A DNA stretch of 64,000 bases from Anagrus nilaparvatae (Eukaryota; Arthropoda; Insecta; Hymenoptera; Mymaridae), in NCBI GenBank assembly GCA_022575985.1, contig JAKSXM010000231.1:4714501-4778500 (forward strand), written 5' to 3'. Under the pieces are notes generated by a model. That model worked only from the letters and a program-made list of their open reading frames with translations, searched no databases and was not told the origin of the DNA. A program made the translations under genes and the position numbers. Positions 12,679 to 23,570 of this stretch are shown one piece after another (position 1 is the first letter of the stretch; every line of letters starts with the position of its first letter).

Positions 12679-13870
12679 ATGAATCGACGACCTCACATGG
12701 AGTATCTTTTGGAAGAATACACTGATATGCTGGCTGCATTTTATGATGCTGGACAAAATGCATGGCAGGCTAGTATATTATATAGAGAAAGATACCAAGG
12801 ACAACAAAGACGTTTTCCAGACTTCAGGGTTTTTAGAGATCTGCATAATAGGATTCGAAGGGTTGGAAGTGTTATTCCACTAAATACTTATGCCAACAAA
12901 GGCAGAAGGTATAATTTGCCACCAGAATTAGAATTCCTGGTACTCACATCATTTGAAGAAGATCCAGAATTGAAAATAAGGCCAGCAGCCAGAAGGTACT
13001 TGACCAACTATTCTAAAGTAAGGAGAATATTAAAAAGACATGGCTATCAAGCTTATCATAAAAGAAAATCTCAATGTCTCATAAGAAACAGAGACTTTAT
13101 AGCTAGAGTAGCTTACACAAATAGGATGCTGCAACTAATCAGAGCTAATCCACTTGTACCTTATTTAATTCTTTACACCGATGAGTGTACGTTTACGAAT
13201 GAAGGAATTTTTAATTCAAAAAATGATATTATATGGTCAAATACTGGTAACCCTTATGCAGTAACAGAAGTTAAGAGCCAATATAGGTGGTCAATAAACG
13301 TCTGGTGCGGGGTCATCGGTGATAAAATTGTAAGTATCAAATTATATATTTCATTATAAAAACATTTACTGCAAATAAATATGTGATTATATTTAAATGT
13401 ATTTGTTATAGGTTGGCCCAGTCGAGTTACCTGCTCGATTAAATGGAGAATCATACTTAAGATTCCTAAGGGAAGAATTGCCAGCTCTTTTAGAAAATCT
13501 GGATTTACCTGCCATAATAAAAGATAATATTATTTTTTTGCATGATAGGTGCCCTGCCCATTTCGACGCTGAAGTGAGGGCTCACTTGAATCAAGTTTTT
13601 CCAAACAGGTGGATAGGTCGTGGCTCGAATTTTATTCCGTGGCCTCCACGATCTCCAGATCTGACTGTTTGTGACTACTTCCTGTGGTCAGTTTTGAAAG
13701 ACAATGTAAGTAAAATGACAGCTTTAGGAAGGGATGTAACATGGCAGAGAATAATACAAGCCAGCCAAGAAATTGATCCAGCAATGGTTCTGAATGCAAC
13801 AAGAGGATTGTTAAATCGTTTGGAACTGTGCCACTTAAACAATGGGGGACATTTCGAGATGCTTTTATAG
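12679..13870 (+). CDS. DUF4817-type DDE transposase (IS630/Tc1/mariner superfamily), one intron
   Basis: The gene encodes a cut-and-paste transposase. Exon 1 (12679-13329) begins MNRRPHMEYLLEEYTDML. I prefer this ATG over the one 61 codons upstream, because the upstream stretch is low-complexity and a splice acceptor (atttacag) lies just before it. The N-terminal helix-turn-helix region (AFYDAGQNAWQASILYRERY) matches DUF4817. The catalytic core has D in LYTDECTF, D in LHDRCPAH, and SPDLTVCDYFLW near the third acidic site. An 82-nt intron (13330-13411, gtaagt...ttatag) joins phase 0, giving GDKI|VGPVELP. The frame is uninterrupted over both exons, so this copy could be active. Confidence 0.85.
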
Positions 13871-13948
13871 ATTTATAATTAATTTTTTAATTAATTTAAA
13901 TTATAAATTAGGTTAAATTTATAATTAATTTTAAACTATAAATTACAA

Positions 13949-14148
13949 ATTATAATTATAAATTGATTTATAATTAATTAAAAAATTTTTTTTTAAACTA
14001 TTTTTTTCAAACTTTTTTCTGGTAATGAAAAAAGTGTAAAGCTACTAATAGTAGCTTCACACTTTTTTCATTACCAGAAAAAAGTTTGAAAAAAATAGTT
14101 TAAAAAAAAATTTTTTAATTAATTATAAATCAATTTATAATTATAATT
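13949..14148. repeat. 200-bp near-perfect palindrome just after transposase stop
   Basis: The arms meet with almost no loop at 14048 (gctacta-a-tagtagc) and mirror for about 100 bp each way, including the ctggtaatgaaaaaagtg block. It starts about 80 bp after the transposase stop. It may be the 3' end of that transposon or a separate palindromic MITE. Confidence 0.85.
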
Positions 14149-14761
14149 TAATACTTATATTTGTATACGGATTAATGATTTAATTAAGAAATTAATTAAA
14201 TCTAATTAAATTCCAACATTTAAAATTGTTATGAATTCTTAAATGATTATTTGAGATTGTTAATATATAAGAATTTTGTATAATAAAATTATTAAGTAGA
14301 ATCATATGATTTTATTTGTAAGATATAATTATATTAAGTAAGACGTGTTCATCATGATTTGACAGTGTACGCAATGAAATAATAAATAATAATAAATCTT
14401 TTAACCTTATTTCTTACTGTAATTTTTTTTTTAAACATTTTTAAAATACACAAAATTTTTTATTACAGCACAATATTTTTCAATTTTTCATCGATTTTAC
14501 GACTTTATAAATTTTTATTGATTTTATTTCTGCAACAGCTTTTTTCTATAATGCTCTAAGGCTAAACGTTGTCATAACACAAAAATTTTTTCATTTCCGA
14601 ATTTGATAATACTATAGTTACCCATAAATTTTGTGATAAAAAAAAATCTCGCTTGCATCAACAGAATTCCGTCCGCAAGTGTTCTTTTCAGTGCAATTAA
14701 TCAAATATATAACTACCCTTAAATTCTGGCATATGAACATCTTAAAATACCCTTACAAGGT
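14149..14761. other. AT-rich, no gene seen
   Basis: Only A/T-rich sequence between the palindrome and the VPS35 pseudogene. Nothing else supportable. Confidence 0.5.
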
Positions 14762-15400
14762 TTTTGCTGAAATGAATAAGTTTTGGGTTCGTATGCAAAA
14801 TCAAAGTCATAGCAGAGAGAAAGAAAGAAGAGAACGTGAACGAGAAGAACTTAGATTATTAGTGGGTACTAATTTAGTTCGACTTAGACAACTAGAGTCG
14901 GTTACTCTTGAGAAGTATACTAAACTGGTGTTACCTGGTATTTTAGAGCAAGTTGTTAGATGTAGAGATGCCATTGCGCAAGAATATCTAATTGAATGTA
15001 TAATTCAAGTTTTTCCTGATGAATTTCACCTGCAAATATTAAATGCATTTTGAAATCATGCGCAGAACTTCAAAGTGGTGTTAACATAAAAAATATAATA
15101 ATTTCTTTAATCGATAAACTTGCAGCTTTCAGTGAGAGATCTGATGGTGTAGGTGGTCCTGAGAGCCCCAATCAATATGCTGGAATACCTCATGATATAA
15201 AATTATTTGACATATTTAGCGATCAAGTATCCATTATTGTTCAAACTAGACAAGATATGCCATTGGAAGATATTGTCTCTTTGCAAATTGCATTAATCAA
15301 TTTAGCTCATAAATGTTATCCTGACAGAGTAGATTATGTTGATAAAGTCCTCTTAAATACCTTACAAATTTTCCAAAAAATTAATACTCTGTCAGGATAA
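14762..15400 (+). pseudogene. Vps35: VPS35 (retromer subunit) pseudogene fragment, forward copy
   Basis: VPS35 is the central subunit of the retromer cargo-sorting complex on endosomes. The translated segment runs from [11 protein letters not shown] through [32 protein letters not shown] and [12 protein letters not shown], then after a frameshift [35 protein letters not shown] and [13 protein letters not shown], in the order seen in animal VPS35. The shift is at about 15050, where one T is missing relative to the inverted copy and a TGA results. Only a middle part of the protein is present, without the N-terminal region or the long C-terminal solenoid, so it cannot make a functional subunit. 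Confidence 0.92.
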
Positions 15401-15951
15401 CATTTATGAGCTACATTGATTAATGCAACTTGCAAAGAGACAATATCTGCCAATGGCATATCTTGTCTAGTTTGTACAATAACGAATACTTGATCGCTAA
15501 TCAAATAATTTTATATCATGAGGTATTCCAGCATATTGATTGAGGCTCCCAGGACCACCTACACCATCAGATCTCTCACTGAAAGCTGCAAGTCTATCGA
15601 TTAAAGAAATTATTATATTTTTTATGTTAACACCACTTTGAAGTTCTGCGCATGATTTCAAAAATGCATTTAATTTTGCAGGTGAAATTCATCAGGAAAA
15701 ACTTGAATTATACATTCAATTAGATATTCTTGCGCAATGGCATCTCTACATCTAACAACTTGCTCTAAAATACCAGGTAACACCAGTTTAGTATACTTCT
15801 CAAGAGTAACCGACTCAAGTTGTCTAAGTCGAACTAAATTAGTACCCACTAATATAATCTAAGTTCTTCTCGTTCACGTTCTCTTCTTTCTTTCTCTCTG
15901 CTATGACTTTGATGTTGCATACGAACCCAAAACTTATTCATTTCAGCAAAA
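14762..15951. repeat. Inverted duplication of VPS35 coding sequence: ~565-bp hairpin, 57-nt loop
   Basis: Arms 14762-15329 and 15387-15951 are reverse complements with a few mismatches and small indels, separated by 15330-15386. The loop continues VPS35 coding sequence past the left arm. A transcript crossing it would form a near-perfect double-stranded RNA made of VPS35 exon sequence. Confidence 0.93.
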
Positions 15952-16165
15952 TTCATAAGAACAAATTCTACACTATCATGAACTAATCCTTCATCAGTGG
16001 CACATTCTTCTGAAACATCTGGTAATATATTTCTTGTACATTGTAATAAATAATTCCTTAAAAACAATCCCCTGAGAGGATGTTGAACGCCTCGACACAT
16101 CTCAACCAGATCTCTCAATAAATCTCTCTTTAGGCAAGGGTTGCTTTTAACATAAACAATACCAA
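15387..16165 (-). pseudogene. Vps35: VPS35 pseudogene fragment, inverted copy, extends further 5'
   Basis: Reading leftward from a splice acceptor (attattaacag, exon from 16165), the protein includes [37 protein letters not shown] and [19 protein letters not shown], which is the VPS35 part upstream of the forward copy, then the same block as that copy. It is broken by its own changes: an extra 'at' near 15855 (stop after EELRLY) and a lost base near 15680. At the site where the forward copy lost a T this copy is correct. The two copies therefore decayed separately after duplication. Confidence 0.92.
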
Positions 16166-16707
16166 CTGTTAATAATAAATACATATATATACTTTAGCAA
16201 ATGTAATTATAAATAAAGCAAAAAACTAAAAAATTTTTTATATATATTGTAGCTTACTTATTTCATTCGTTTTTAATTTTAATTTTAATGAATTCTCAGA
16301 ATGTAGCTATAACTTTACATACAAACCTAACTTAAATTTGGTTATATAAACTGATTTTTAAAAATTTTAATTTAAAACTAAAGGCAATTGAATAATCAAC
16401 ACAAATTTTTCAAATAGAATATTAATAAGGACTATCTCACAGTATCATAAGTTAATAATATTTTTAAATTAAAAATGAAATTATATTTAACATTTTTCAA
16501 TAAATAAATAAAAGAAAAAACAAGTTTTTGTTTTTCCAAGAAAAAGTTAAATTATAAGAACAAAGTCGACGTACATTAAACCCTAAATAATTGATTAATA
16601 ACAAAAATGTCTTATTTTTTTAACAGTTTTGTAATTATAAAAATAATTTTTAAACAACGATGGTTTTCAAAATGTTTATTGTAATACAGGACGCAACTCT
16701 TGAGTCA
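16166..16707. other. AT-rich, no gene seen
   Basis: Lies upstream of the inverted VPS35 exon on its strand and so is probably its intron. Nothing else supportable. Confidence 0.45.
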
Positions 16708-17124
16708 TTATATAGGATAAGACACTAATGGAGCAGTCGCACCAGAAATTGACAAAGGTAAACTAGCAGGCTGTTGACTATTTTGAGACTGTGGATTTGA
16801 TGGCTGAGGTCCAGATCCTCTCATTGTTATAGTCTGCTGAGCCATTGTAACAATAGGAGGTGGAATAGAAACTGGAGCCATTGAAACTGTAGCTATAGAC
16901 ACTGGTGTAACTGTTGCTAGACTAACTGGTACAGTTGCTACGCTAACTGTAACAGTTCGCAATGTTCCTGCTTCAAAGGCTGCATTAACCATTTGTTGGG
17001 GCGCTGGAGCCTGCGGAGGTGGAACAGTATTTGTAATTGTTACTACTGTTACATTAGCTAATCTTTTTCCAGATATTTGTTATTGAGCATTTTGATCGAG
17101 TAGAAACTCATTTGTTGCTGTCAT
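16708..17124 (-). pseudogene. Unrecognised V/T/P/Q-rich protein, one internal stop
   Basis: From the ATG at 17124 the frame reads MTATNEFLLDQNAQ, hits TAA at 17092-17090, then runs open to TAG-type end at 16708 through RLANVTVVTITNTVPPPQAP, repeated VSVATVPVSLATVTPVSIAT and SGPQPSNPQSQNSQQ. The Thr/Val/Pro/Gln bias resembles disordered activation regions of transcription cofactors, but I do not recognise the family. CAA to TAA would explain the stop. The segment just upstream (17125-17215) holds a further open stretch in a shifted frame, and the open frame at 17219-17533 follows, so one decayed gene may span all of this. Confidence 0.45.
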
Positions 17125-17218
17125 CTTGCTTCTTTTCTATTTACCACGGGATAAAAGTAATTTGATGTAATAGACTGCGCTGAATACTGTCCTACAATTG
17201 GAGCTGTTTTAAAATGAA

Positions 17219-17533
17219 TTACCACTGCAATAGATACCATTCCCCTTTTTGATTCTGGGGGTCCAAGATATTCTGTACGATGTGCTGAAATCTGATATAA
17301 TCATTAATTGAATTTTGAGTATGCACATTTTCAAACAATCTATAATTTTTATGCTCTTGTAAACCATTATAACTTATTTTGTTTATTTCATGAGTTGACG
17401 GCACCCTCTGCTGATTATGGACAGCAGAAAAAGTTTGTAATACTTCTTTTTTTAAGTAATTTGCTCTTTGACCATTACTATTAAAAAAATCCTTACATAG
17501 CTGAGTATCTTGTTTATCGTTGTTACTTCTCAA
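17219..17533 (-). CDS. Hypothetical protein fragment, N/Q-rich
   Basis: Open for 104 codons on the minus strand, Asn/Gln-rich (HEINKISYNGLQEHKNYRLF, NILDPQNQKGEWYLLQW). No known domain recognised. Its end lies about 95 bp before the ATG of the V/T/P-rich frame and may be an exon of the same broken gene. The start given is the track-like maximal frame; the true start is not known. Confidence 0.35.
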   Translation of the reverse strand: MRSNNDKQDTQLCKDFFNSNGQRANYLKKEVLQTFSAVHNQQRVPSTHEINKISYNGLQEHKNYRLFENVHTQNSINDYIRFQHIVQNILDPQNQKGEWYLLQW

Positions 17534-17832
17534 TTGGTTAACAATTGGTAAAAACTACTAGTAAAAACAAATTAATTTTTCAAATATTTTCCTTTTTTTT
17601 TTATAAACAAACTGAGTGATTGCGTTACGCCAATAACCGCGATTACGACGCTACTGCGCTTACCTGTATTTACCATCTAAGATGATAACTTGGTAGCTTC
17701 TTTACCATCTATACTTCTTTATCATTTTATTTTAAATTTTGTGGCCCCACTGTGAAAATTTTTAAAATTATATTTCGCGCTTACTAATGGGCGCGCGCAA
17801 CTACTACTGTTTCGGAATCAGGGTGTATATTT

Positions 17833-20747
17833 GAAAATTTATTTGTTTGTCTGTCTGTCCACTCATCACGCAAAAACCACCGAACCAATTGGCATGAAAC
17901 CGGTGTCAAAATAAAGATAAAAAGTCTGCGGGTGACTTAGGCCCTATATTTTCTGATCAGCTGTCGTAGTTTTTGAGATATTTAATTTTTAGTATTTTTG
18001 AACTTGATAACATTTTTTTTAAATTTTAACAAAAATTGAAATCTCTCGAGACTATTGAAAAATTTAGTTATCGCACTTCATTGTATTCGATTCAGCACTA
18101 ATTGTTACGTATTCTCTGAAATTTTTATTCAAAACGTAGGTATCTTTAAAATTTTATAAATTATTTTTAAAACTGGTAAAAAAATTTTTTTCATTTTTTT
18201 ATTTTTATGGTATTTCTAATCATTTATTTGTGGGTCTGTGTATATTATAATGTAATTTATATTCTATATTAAAATGTGATTTATGCGTACTTAGTCAAAT
18301 TTTTATTAAAAACGTACGTTTCTTTAAAATTAAAAAAAAAAAAAATAAAATTTTTTACTATATATTATATACTAGCATAGGTGTGAGGGGGGGCTCCGCC
18401 CCCCTGATCTATTCCTGGTGTTGTTGTTATTGATTTTTTATTATTATCATGTTGTTACTGTCCAAAATATATATTAATGTCAAAAAAAATTAACGCCTTG
18501 AAATAAGCTAAAATTTTTTTCTTAATGTAGACCTTTTACCAGTTCAAATGTGACCAATAAGATAAAATTTGTAGTAAATTCAAAGGAATGGTGTAATTTT
18601 GAAAAGGGGCCAGATCAGGCTATTTTTGGACTTTTGAACAGACATATTTCGGGCCCATGAGGTGCTAGAGGACTAAAACTTTGGCTGAGGGACTTTTTTA
18701 TTACCCCAAACTATACCCTAAAATTTGAGTTGAATATATATAATACTAACATAGGTGTGAGGGGGGGCTCCGCCCCCCCTGATCTATTCCCGGTGTTGTT
18801 GTTATTGATTTTTTATTATTATCATGTTGTTATTGTCCAAAATATATATTAATGTCAAAAAAAATTAACGCCTTGAAATAAGCTGAAATTTTTTTCTTAA
18901 TGTAGACCTTTTACCAGTTCAAATGTGACCAATAAGATAAAATTTGTAGTAAATTCAAAGGAATGGTGTAATTTTGAAAAGGGGCCAGATCAGGCTATTT
19001 TTGGACTTTTGAACAGACATATTTCGGGCCCATGAGGTGCTAGAGGACTAAAACTTTGGCTGAGGGACTTTTTTATTACCCCAAACTATACCCTAAAATT
19101 TGAGTTGAATATATATATAACTAACATAGGTGTGAGGGGGGGCTCCGCCCCCCTGATCTTTTCCCGGTGTTGTTGTTATTGATTTTTTTTTATTATTATG
19201 TTGTTATTGTCCAAAATATATATTAATGTCAAAAAAAATTAACGCTTTGAAATAAGCTAAAATTTTTTTCTTAATATAGACCTTTTACCAGTTCAAATGT
19301 TACCAATAAGATAAAATTTGTAGTAAATTCAAAGGAATGGTGTAATTTTGAAAATGGGCCAGATCAGGCTATTTTTGGACTTTTGAACAGACATATTTCG
19401 GGCCCATGAGGTGCTAGAGGACTAAAGCTTTGGCTGAGGGACTTTTTTATCACCCCAAACTATACCCTAAAATTTGAGTTGAATATATCTAATACTATCA
19501 TAGGTATGAGGGGGGGCTCCGCCCCCCCTGATCTATTCCCGGTGTTGTTGTTATTGATTTTTTATTATTATCATGTTGTTATTGTCCAAAATATATATTA
19601 ATGTCAAAAAAAATTAACGCCTTGAAATAAGCTGAAATTTTTTTCTTAATGTAGACCTTTTACCAGTTCAAATGTGACCAATAAGATAAAATTTGTAGTA
19701 AATTCAAAGGAATGGTGTAATTTTGAAAAGGGGCCAGATCAGGCTATTTTTGGACTTTTGAACAGACATATTTCGGGCCCATGAGGTGCTAGAGGACTAA
19801 AACTTTGGCTGAGGGACTTTTTTATTACCCCAAACTATACCCTAAAATTTGAGTTGAATATATATATAACTAACATAGGTGTGAGGGGGGGCTCCGCCCC
19901 CCTGATCTTTTCCCGGTGTTGTTGTTATTGATTTTTTTTTATTATCATGTTGTTATTGTCCAAAATATATATTAATGTCAAAAAAAATTAACGCTTTGAA
20001 ATAAGCTAAAATTTTTTTCTTAATGTAGACCTTTTACCAGTTCAAATGTTACCAATAAGATAAAATTTGTAGTAAATTCAAAGGAATGGTGTAATTTTGA
20101 AAATGGGCCAGATCAGGCTATTTTTGGACTTTTGAACAGACATATTTCGGGCCCATGAGGTGCTAGAGGACTAAAGCTTTGGCTGAGGGACTTTTTTATC
20201 ACCCCATACTATACCCTAAAATTTAAATTGAATATATATAATATATAGTAAAAAATATTATTTTTTTTTTTTTTTAATTTTAAAGAAACGTACGTTTTTA
20301 ATAAAAATTTAACTAAGTACGCATAAATTACATTTTAATATAGAATATAAATTACATTATAATATACACAGACCCACAAATAAATGATTGGAAATACCAT
20401 AAAAATAATAAAATGAAAAAAATTTTTTTACCAGCTTTAAAAATATTTTATAAAATTTTAAAAATACCTCCGTTTTGAATAACAATTTCAGAGAATACGT
20501 AAAAATTAGTGCTGAATCGAATACTATGAAGTGCGATAGCTAAATTTTTCGATAGTCTCGAGATATTTCAATTTTTGTTAAAATTTTTAAAAAATGTTAT
20601 CAAGTTCAAAAATACTAAAAATTAAATATCTCAAAAACTACGACAGCTAATCAGAAAATATAGGGCCTATGTCACCCGCAGACTTTTTATCTTTATTTTG
20701 ACACCAGTTTCATGCCAATTGGTTCGGCGGTTGTTGCGTGATGAGTG

Positions 20748-20779
<32 letters not shown>

Positions 20780-20795
20780 AATTAATTTTCAAATA
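17833..20795. repeat. Composite repeat: ~525-bp inverted arms flanking a tandem array
   Basis: The left arm (about 17833-18358) and right arm (about 20245-20795) are reverse complements. Shared landmarks are the gtctgtctgtccactcatcacgc block, aaccaattggcatgaaac, the agtctgcgggtgac block and the cacagacccacaaataaatg block. The right arm carries an expanded (CAGA)n run. No protein-coding content beyond short chance frames. Confidence 0.85.
18371..20245 (+). repeat. Five tandem units of ~374 bp, arranged as A-B-C-B-C
   Basis: The anchor ataggtgtgagggg recurs at 18377, 18751, 19126, 19500 and 19875, spacing 374/375. Each unit has a GC-rich palindrome (GGGGGCTCCGCCCCC) followed by about 330 bp of AT-rich sequence. 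Units 2 and 4 share gatctattcccgg, gtgacc, gaaaagggg and attacccc, while units 3 and 5 share gatcttttcccgg, gttacc, gaaaatggg, aaagctt and atcacccc. The last four units are therefore two copies of a ~749-bp dimer. Confidence 0.9.
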
Positions 20796-20807
20796 TATAT
20801 AGTATTA

Positions 20808-21548
20808 AGATATTCAACTCAAATTTTATGGTATAATTTGGGGTGATAAAAAAGTCCTTCAGCCAAAGTTTTAGTCCTCTAGCCCATGGGCCCGAAATAT
20901 GTCTGTTCAAAAGTCCAAAAATAGCCTGATCTGGCCCATTTTCAAAATTACACCATTCCTTTGAATTTACTACAAATTTTATCTTATTGGTCACATTTGA
21001 ACTGGTAAAAGGTCTACATTAAGAAAAAAATTTTAGCTCATTTCAAGGCGTTAATTTTTTTTGACATTGATATATATTTTGGACAATAACAACATGATAA
21101 TAATAAAAAATCAATAACAACAACACCGGGAATAGATCAGGGGGGGCGGAGCCCCCCCTCACACCTATGCTAGTATTATATATATTCAACTCAAATTTTA
21201 GGGTATAGTTTGGGGTGATAAAAAAGTCCCTCAGCCGAAGTTTTAGTCCTCTAGCACCTCATGGGCCCGAAATATGTCTGTTTAAAGGTCCAAAAATAGC
21301 CTGATCTGGCCCATTTTCAAAATTACACCATTCCTTTGAATTTACTACAAATTTTATCTTATTGGTAACATTTGAACTGGTAAAAGGTCTACATTAAGAA
21401 AAAAATTTTAGCTTATTTCAAGGCGTTAATTTTTTTGACATTGATATATATTTTGGACAATAACAACATCATAATAATAAAAAATAAATAACAACAACAC
21501 CGGGAATAGATCAGGGGGGCGGAGCCCCCCCTCACACCTATGCTAGTA
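20808..21548 (-). repeat. Two inverted copies of the ~374-bp unit
   Basis: Reverse-oriented units with the same landmarks occupy about 20808-21175 and 21183-21548, lying outside the right arm. Each ends in the ggggggcggagcccccc palindrome and cacacctatgctagta. Confidence 0.88.
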
Positions 21549-22323
21549 TACATATATATAAAATAACTACAGAGTTAGCGCTAACTGTGAGTTTAAAGCG
21601 CTCCATGTGGAACCAGCCTAATATAGTTACAACCAAATAGTTACAACGTGGTTACAACTCTATGTTGATTAATTATAAGTTCATTTATAAATCATTTTTT
21701 TACTAAATCTAAAAATTAGTGTTATAGTGTAATTGTAGAATATTTTTAAACAAAATATCAAGTGACTTATTATTACTGAATATAACCTATATGTAAATAA
21801 TAATGTATACAATTTATAAATTATCTGTATTGATTGTATTTTATTATTGCAACAAGTGTTAATTATTTAACAAATAAAACTTTAAAATTTTTTTTTGAAA
21901 TTAAGTGCAAAAAATCCTATATAATATCCTTATAAGTATATATAAATACATCATTAATGTAAAATTTTTGAATTAAGTTAATAAAATATATTTTATTTTA
22001 AGGAATTTAATTAATTTTTAAATATTTTTAAATAAGTTTATCCTAACACAAATACCTATATAAATTATTTTCTAGACATTTTTTTACCTAAAATTGAATA
22101 AAATAAAATTATTTTAAAATTATTTACTTTCTGATATAATAACTGAATTATTAAAGTATTCAAAATGCATAATTTAAGAATTCAAAAATTACTCAAAAAG
22201 AACTCAATTAGGCGAAATAAAATGACCTCATTATGAATCCATATCGAGTTCAATAGGAATAGAAAAAGAGTTCATTCTGAATACTCGTGAATTCATATTG
22301 AATACAATCTGAATTCATTTTGC
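21549..22323. other. AT-rich, no gene seen
   Basis: Contains a short phrase repeated locally (gttacaac at 21620-21660) and three variations of gaattcat/attcat around 22230-22320. Nothing coding. Confidence 0.45.
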
Positions 22324-22497
22324 TTACTGGGCGGTATCTTCAGAATTTAATATTTCAACTAGTTTAATAGCTTTAACGCAAATACTCGAAAACTGTGAGT
22401 CATCATCTACTGTGATAAAAAAATGTTGCATGTTTCCTTTGAACCATGCATTAATTGAGTATGTAAAAGTAAGCTCTTTTTTTATGTACTTTTCTTT
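22324..22497 (-). pseudogene. Short coding relic, unknown protein C-terminus
   Basis: About 57 codons on the minus strand end in TAA at 22326-22324 and look like real protein: YIKKELTFTYSINAWFKG, then HFFITVDDDSQFSSICVKAI and KLVEILNSEDTAQ. No start codon or exon boundary is clear. The family is not recognised. Confidence 0.3.
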
Positions 22498-22967
22498 TAA
22501 TGATTTATACCTACCTTTATTTATTATATTATTAAAATTAAATTTAAATTAGTTAAATATGCATCTTGTAATTTAAAACTATTGTCTTTAAACTATGGTA
22601 TCTATTTTACTGCTTTTAACATAAAAATTAAATATTTGAGTCTTGTAGATGTTAAAAAAAATTATATCAATTATTTAACCATTAATTGTTCAATAGTTGG
22701 TATGAAGCTCAGTTCCTTTCTTGTAATGAATGTATTGAAAAAATTAATTCGCAAAAAATGCAATTGTTTTAAAGAAAATACAAGCAACTAATTTTTTTAA
22801 TTTGCCTCTTTGAGCATTAATGAAAAATTTTGACGTTATCTACATAAGTCACTATTTTAGACTTGAGACTGGCTAAAAATTATTTTTGGAGCTTGTACTA
22901 TTTCTTTTCTAGCTACTTTCCTTTTTGAATTATTATACTTTTTAATAATACTCTAGAGAAATTTAAA

Positions 22968-23203
22968 ATTTAAAAATAATGTTAATTATTTTGAATTTGT
23001 CTCCAATTGTAAATATTATAAATAAAACGCTTTAATATTTTTATGTAAATATCTTTTATTATTCCTTCTTTTTACAATTTAATCATTTTGTTAAAAAACT
23101 TTTTTAACAAAATGATTTTTAACAAAATGATTAAATTGTAAAAAGAAGGAATAATAAAAGATATTTACATAAAAATATTACAGCGTTTTATTTAAAAATA
23201 ATG
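22968..23203. mobile_element. Foldback insertion with 14-bp target duplication
   Basis: The 14-mer atttaaaaataatg occurs at 22968-22981 and 23190-23203, bracketing an insertion that is absent from the otherwise parallel copy at 23390-23570. Inside, arms of about 70 bp (from ~23025 and ending ~23189) are reverse complements carrying aaaacgct(t/g)taatattt. The duplicated intron provides a natural empty site. Confidence 0.8.
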
Positions 23204-23227
23204 TATTTTTCCTATTTTATTTAATAG

Positions 23228-23357
23228 GTTTCTGCTACGACATTAAATCAAGGATGAAGAGTCGATGGACAGGCACCTCCACCTGAAGAGCGTTATAGAA
23301 CACAGCAACAACAGTTAACAGCAATGGGTTTTTTAAACAGAGATGCAAATGTGCAAG
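23228..23357 (+). pseudogene. Ubqn: Ubiquilin UBA-domain exon, copy 1, with internal TGA
   Basis: Ubiquilin shuttles ubiquitinated proteins to the proteasome through a C-terminal UBA domain. The exon has a correct acceptor at 23227 and donor at 23358 (gtaaaa) and reads PPPEERYRTQQQQLTAMGF, then LNRDANVQ, the start of the UBA helix set with its MGF motif. A TGA replaces the codon after LNQG. The second copy has a normal codon there. The exon ends in phase 1 after CAA G, as expected for NVQ-A. Confidence 0.85.
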
Positions 23358-23570
23358 GTAAAAATTTAAAAAATATTTAATGTTATTAAAACTTTTGACT
23401 TTATCTACATAAGTCACTATTTTAGACTTGAGACTGGCTACAAATTATTTTTGGAGCTTGTACTATTTTTTTTCTAGCTACTTTCCTTTTTTAATTATTA
23501 TACTTTTTCATAGTACTCTATAGAAATTTAAAATTTAAAAATAATATATTTTTCCTATTTTATTTAATAG

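Noticed and set aside
18371..20245. Regular direct repeats as a CRISPR array
   Set aside because: Units are contiguous 374-bp satellites without unique spacers, in a eukaryotic sequence.
20782..20994. Minus-strand frame of 70 codons in the array
   Set aside because: It is a translation of the 374-bp repeat unit and is broken in the other units.
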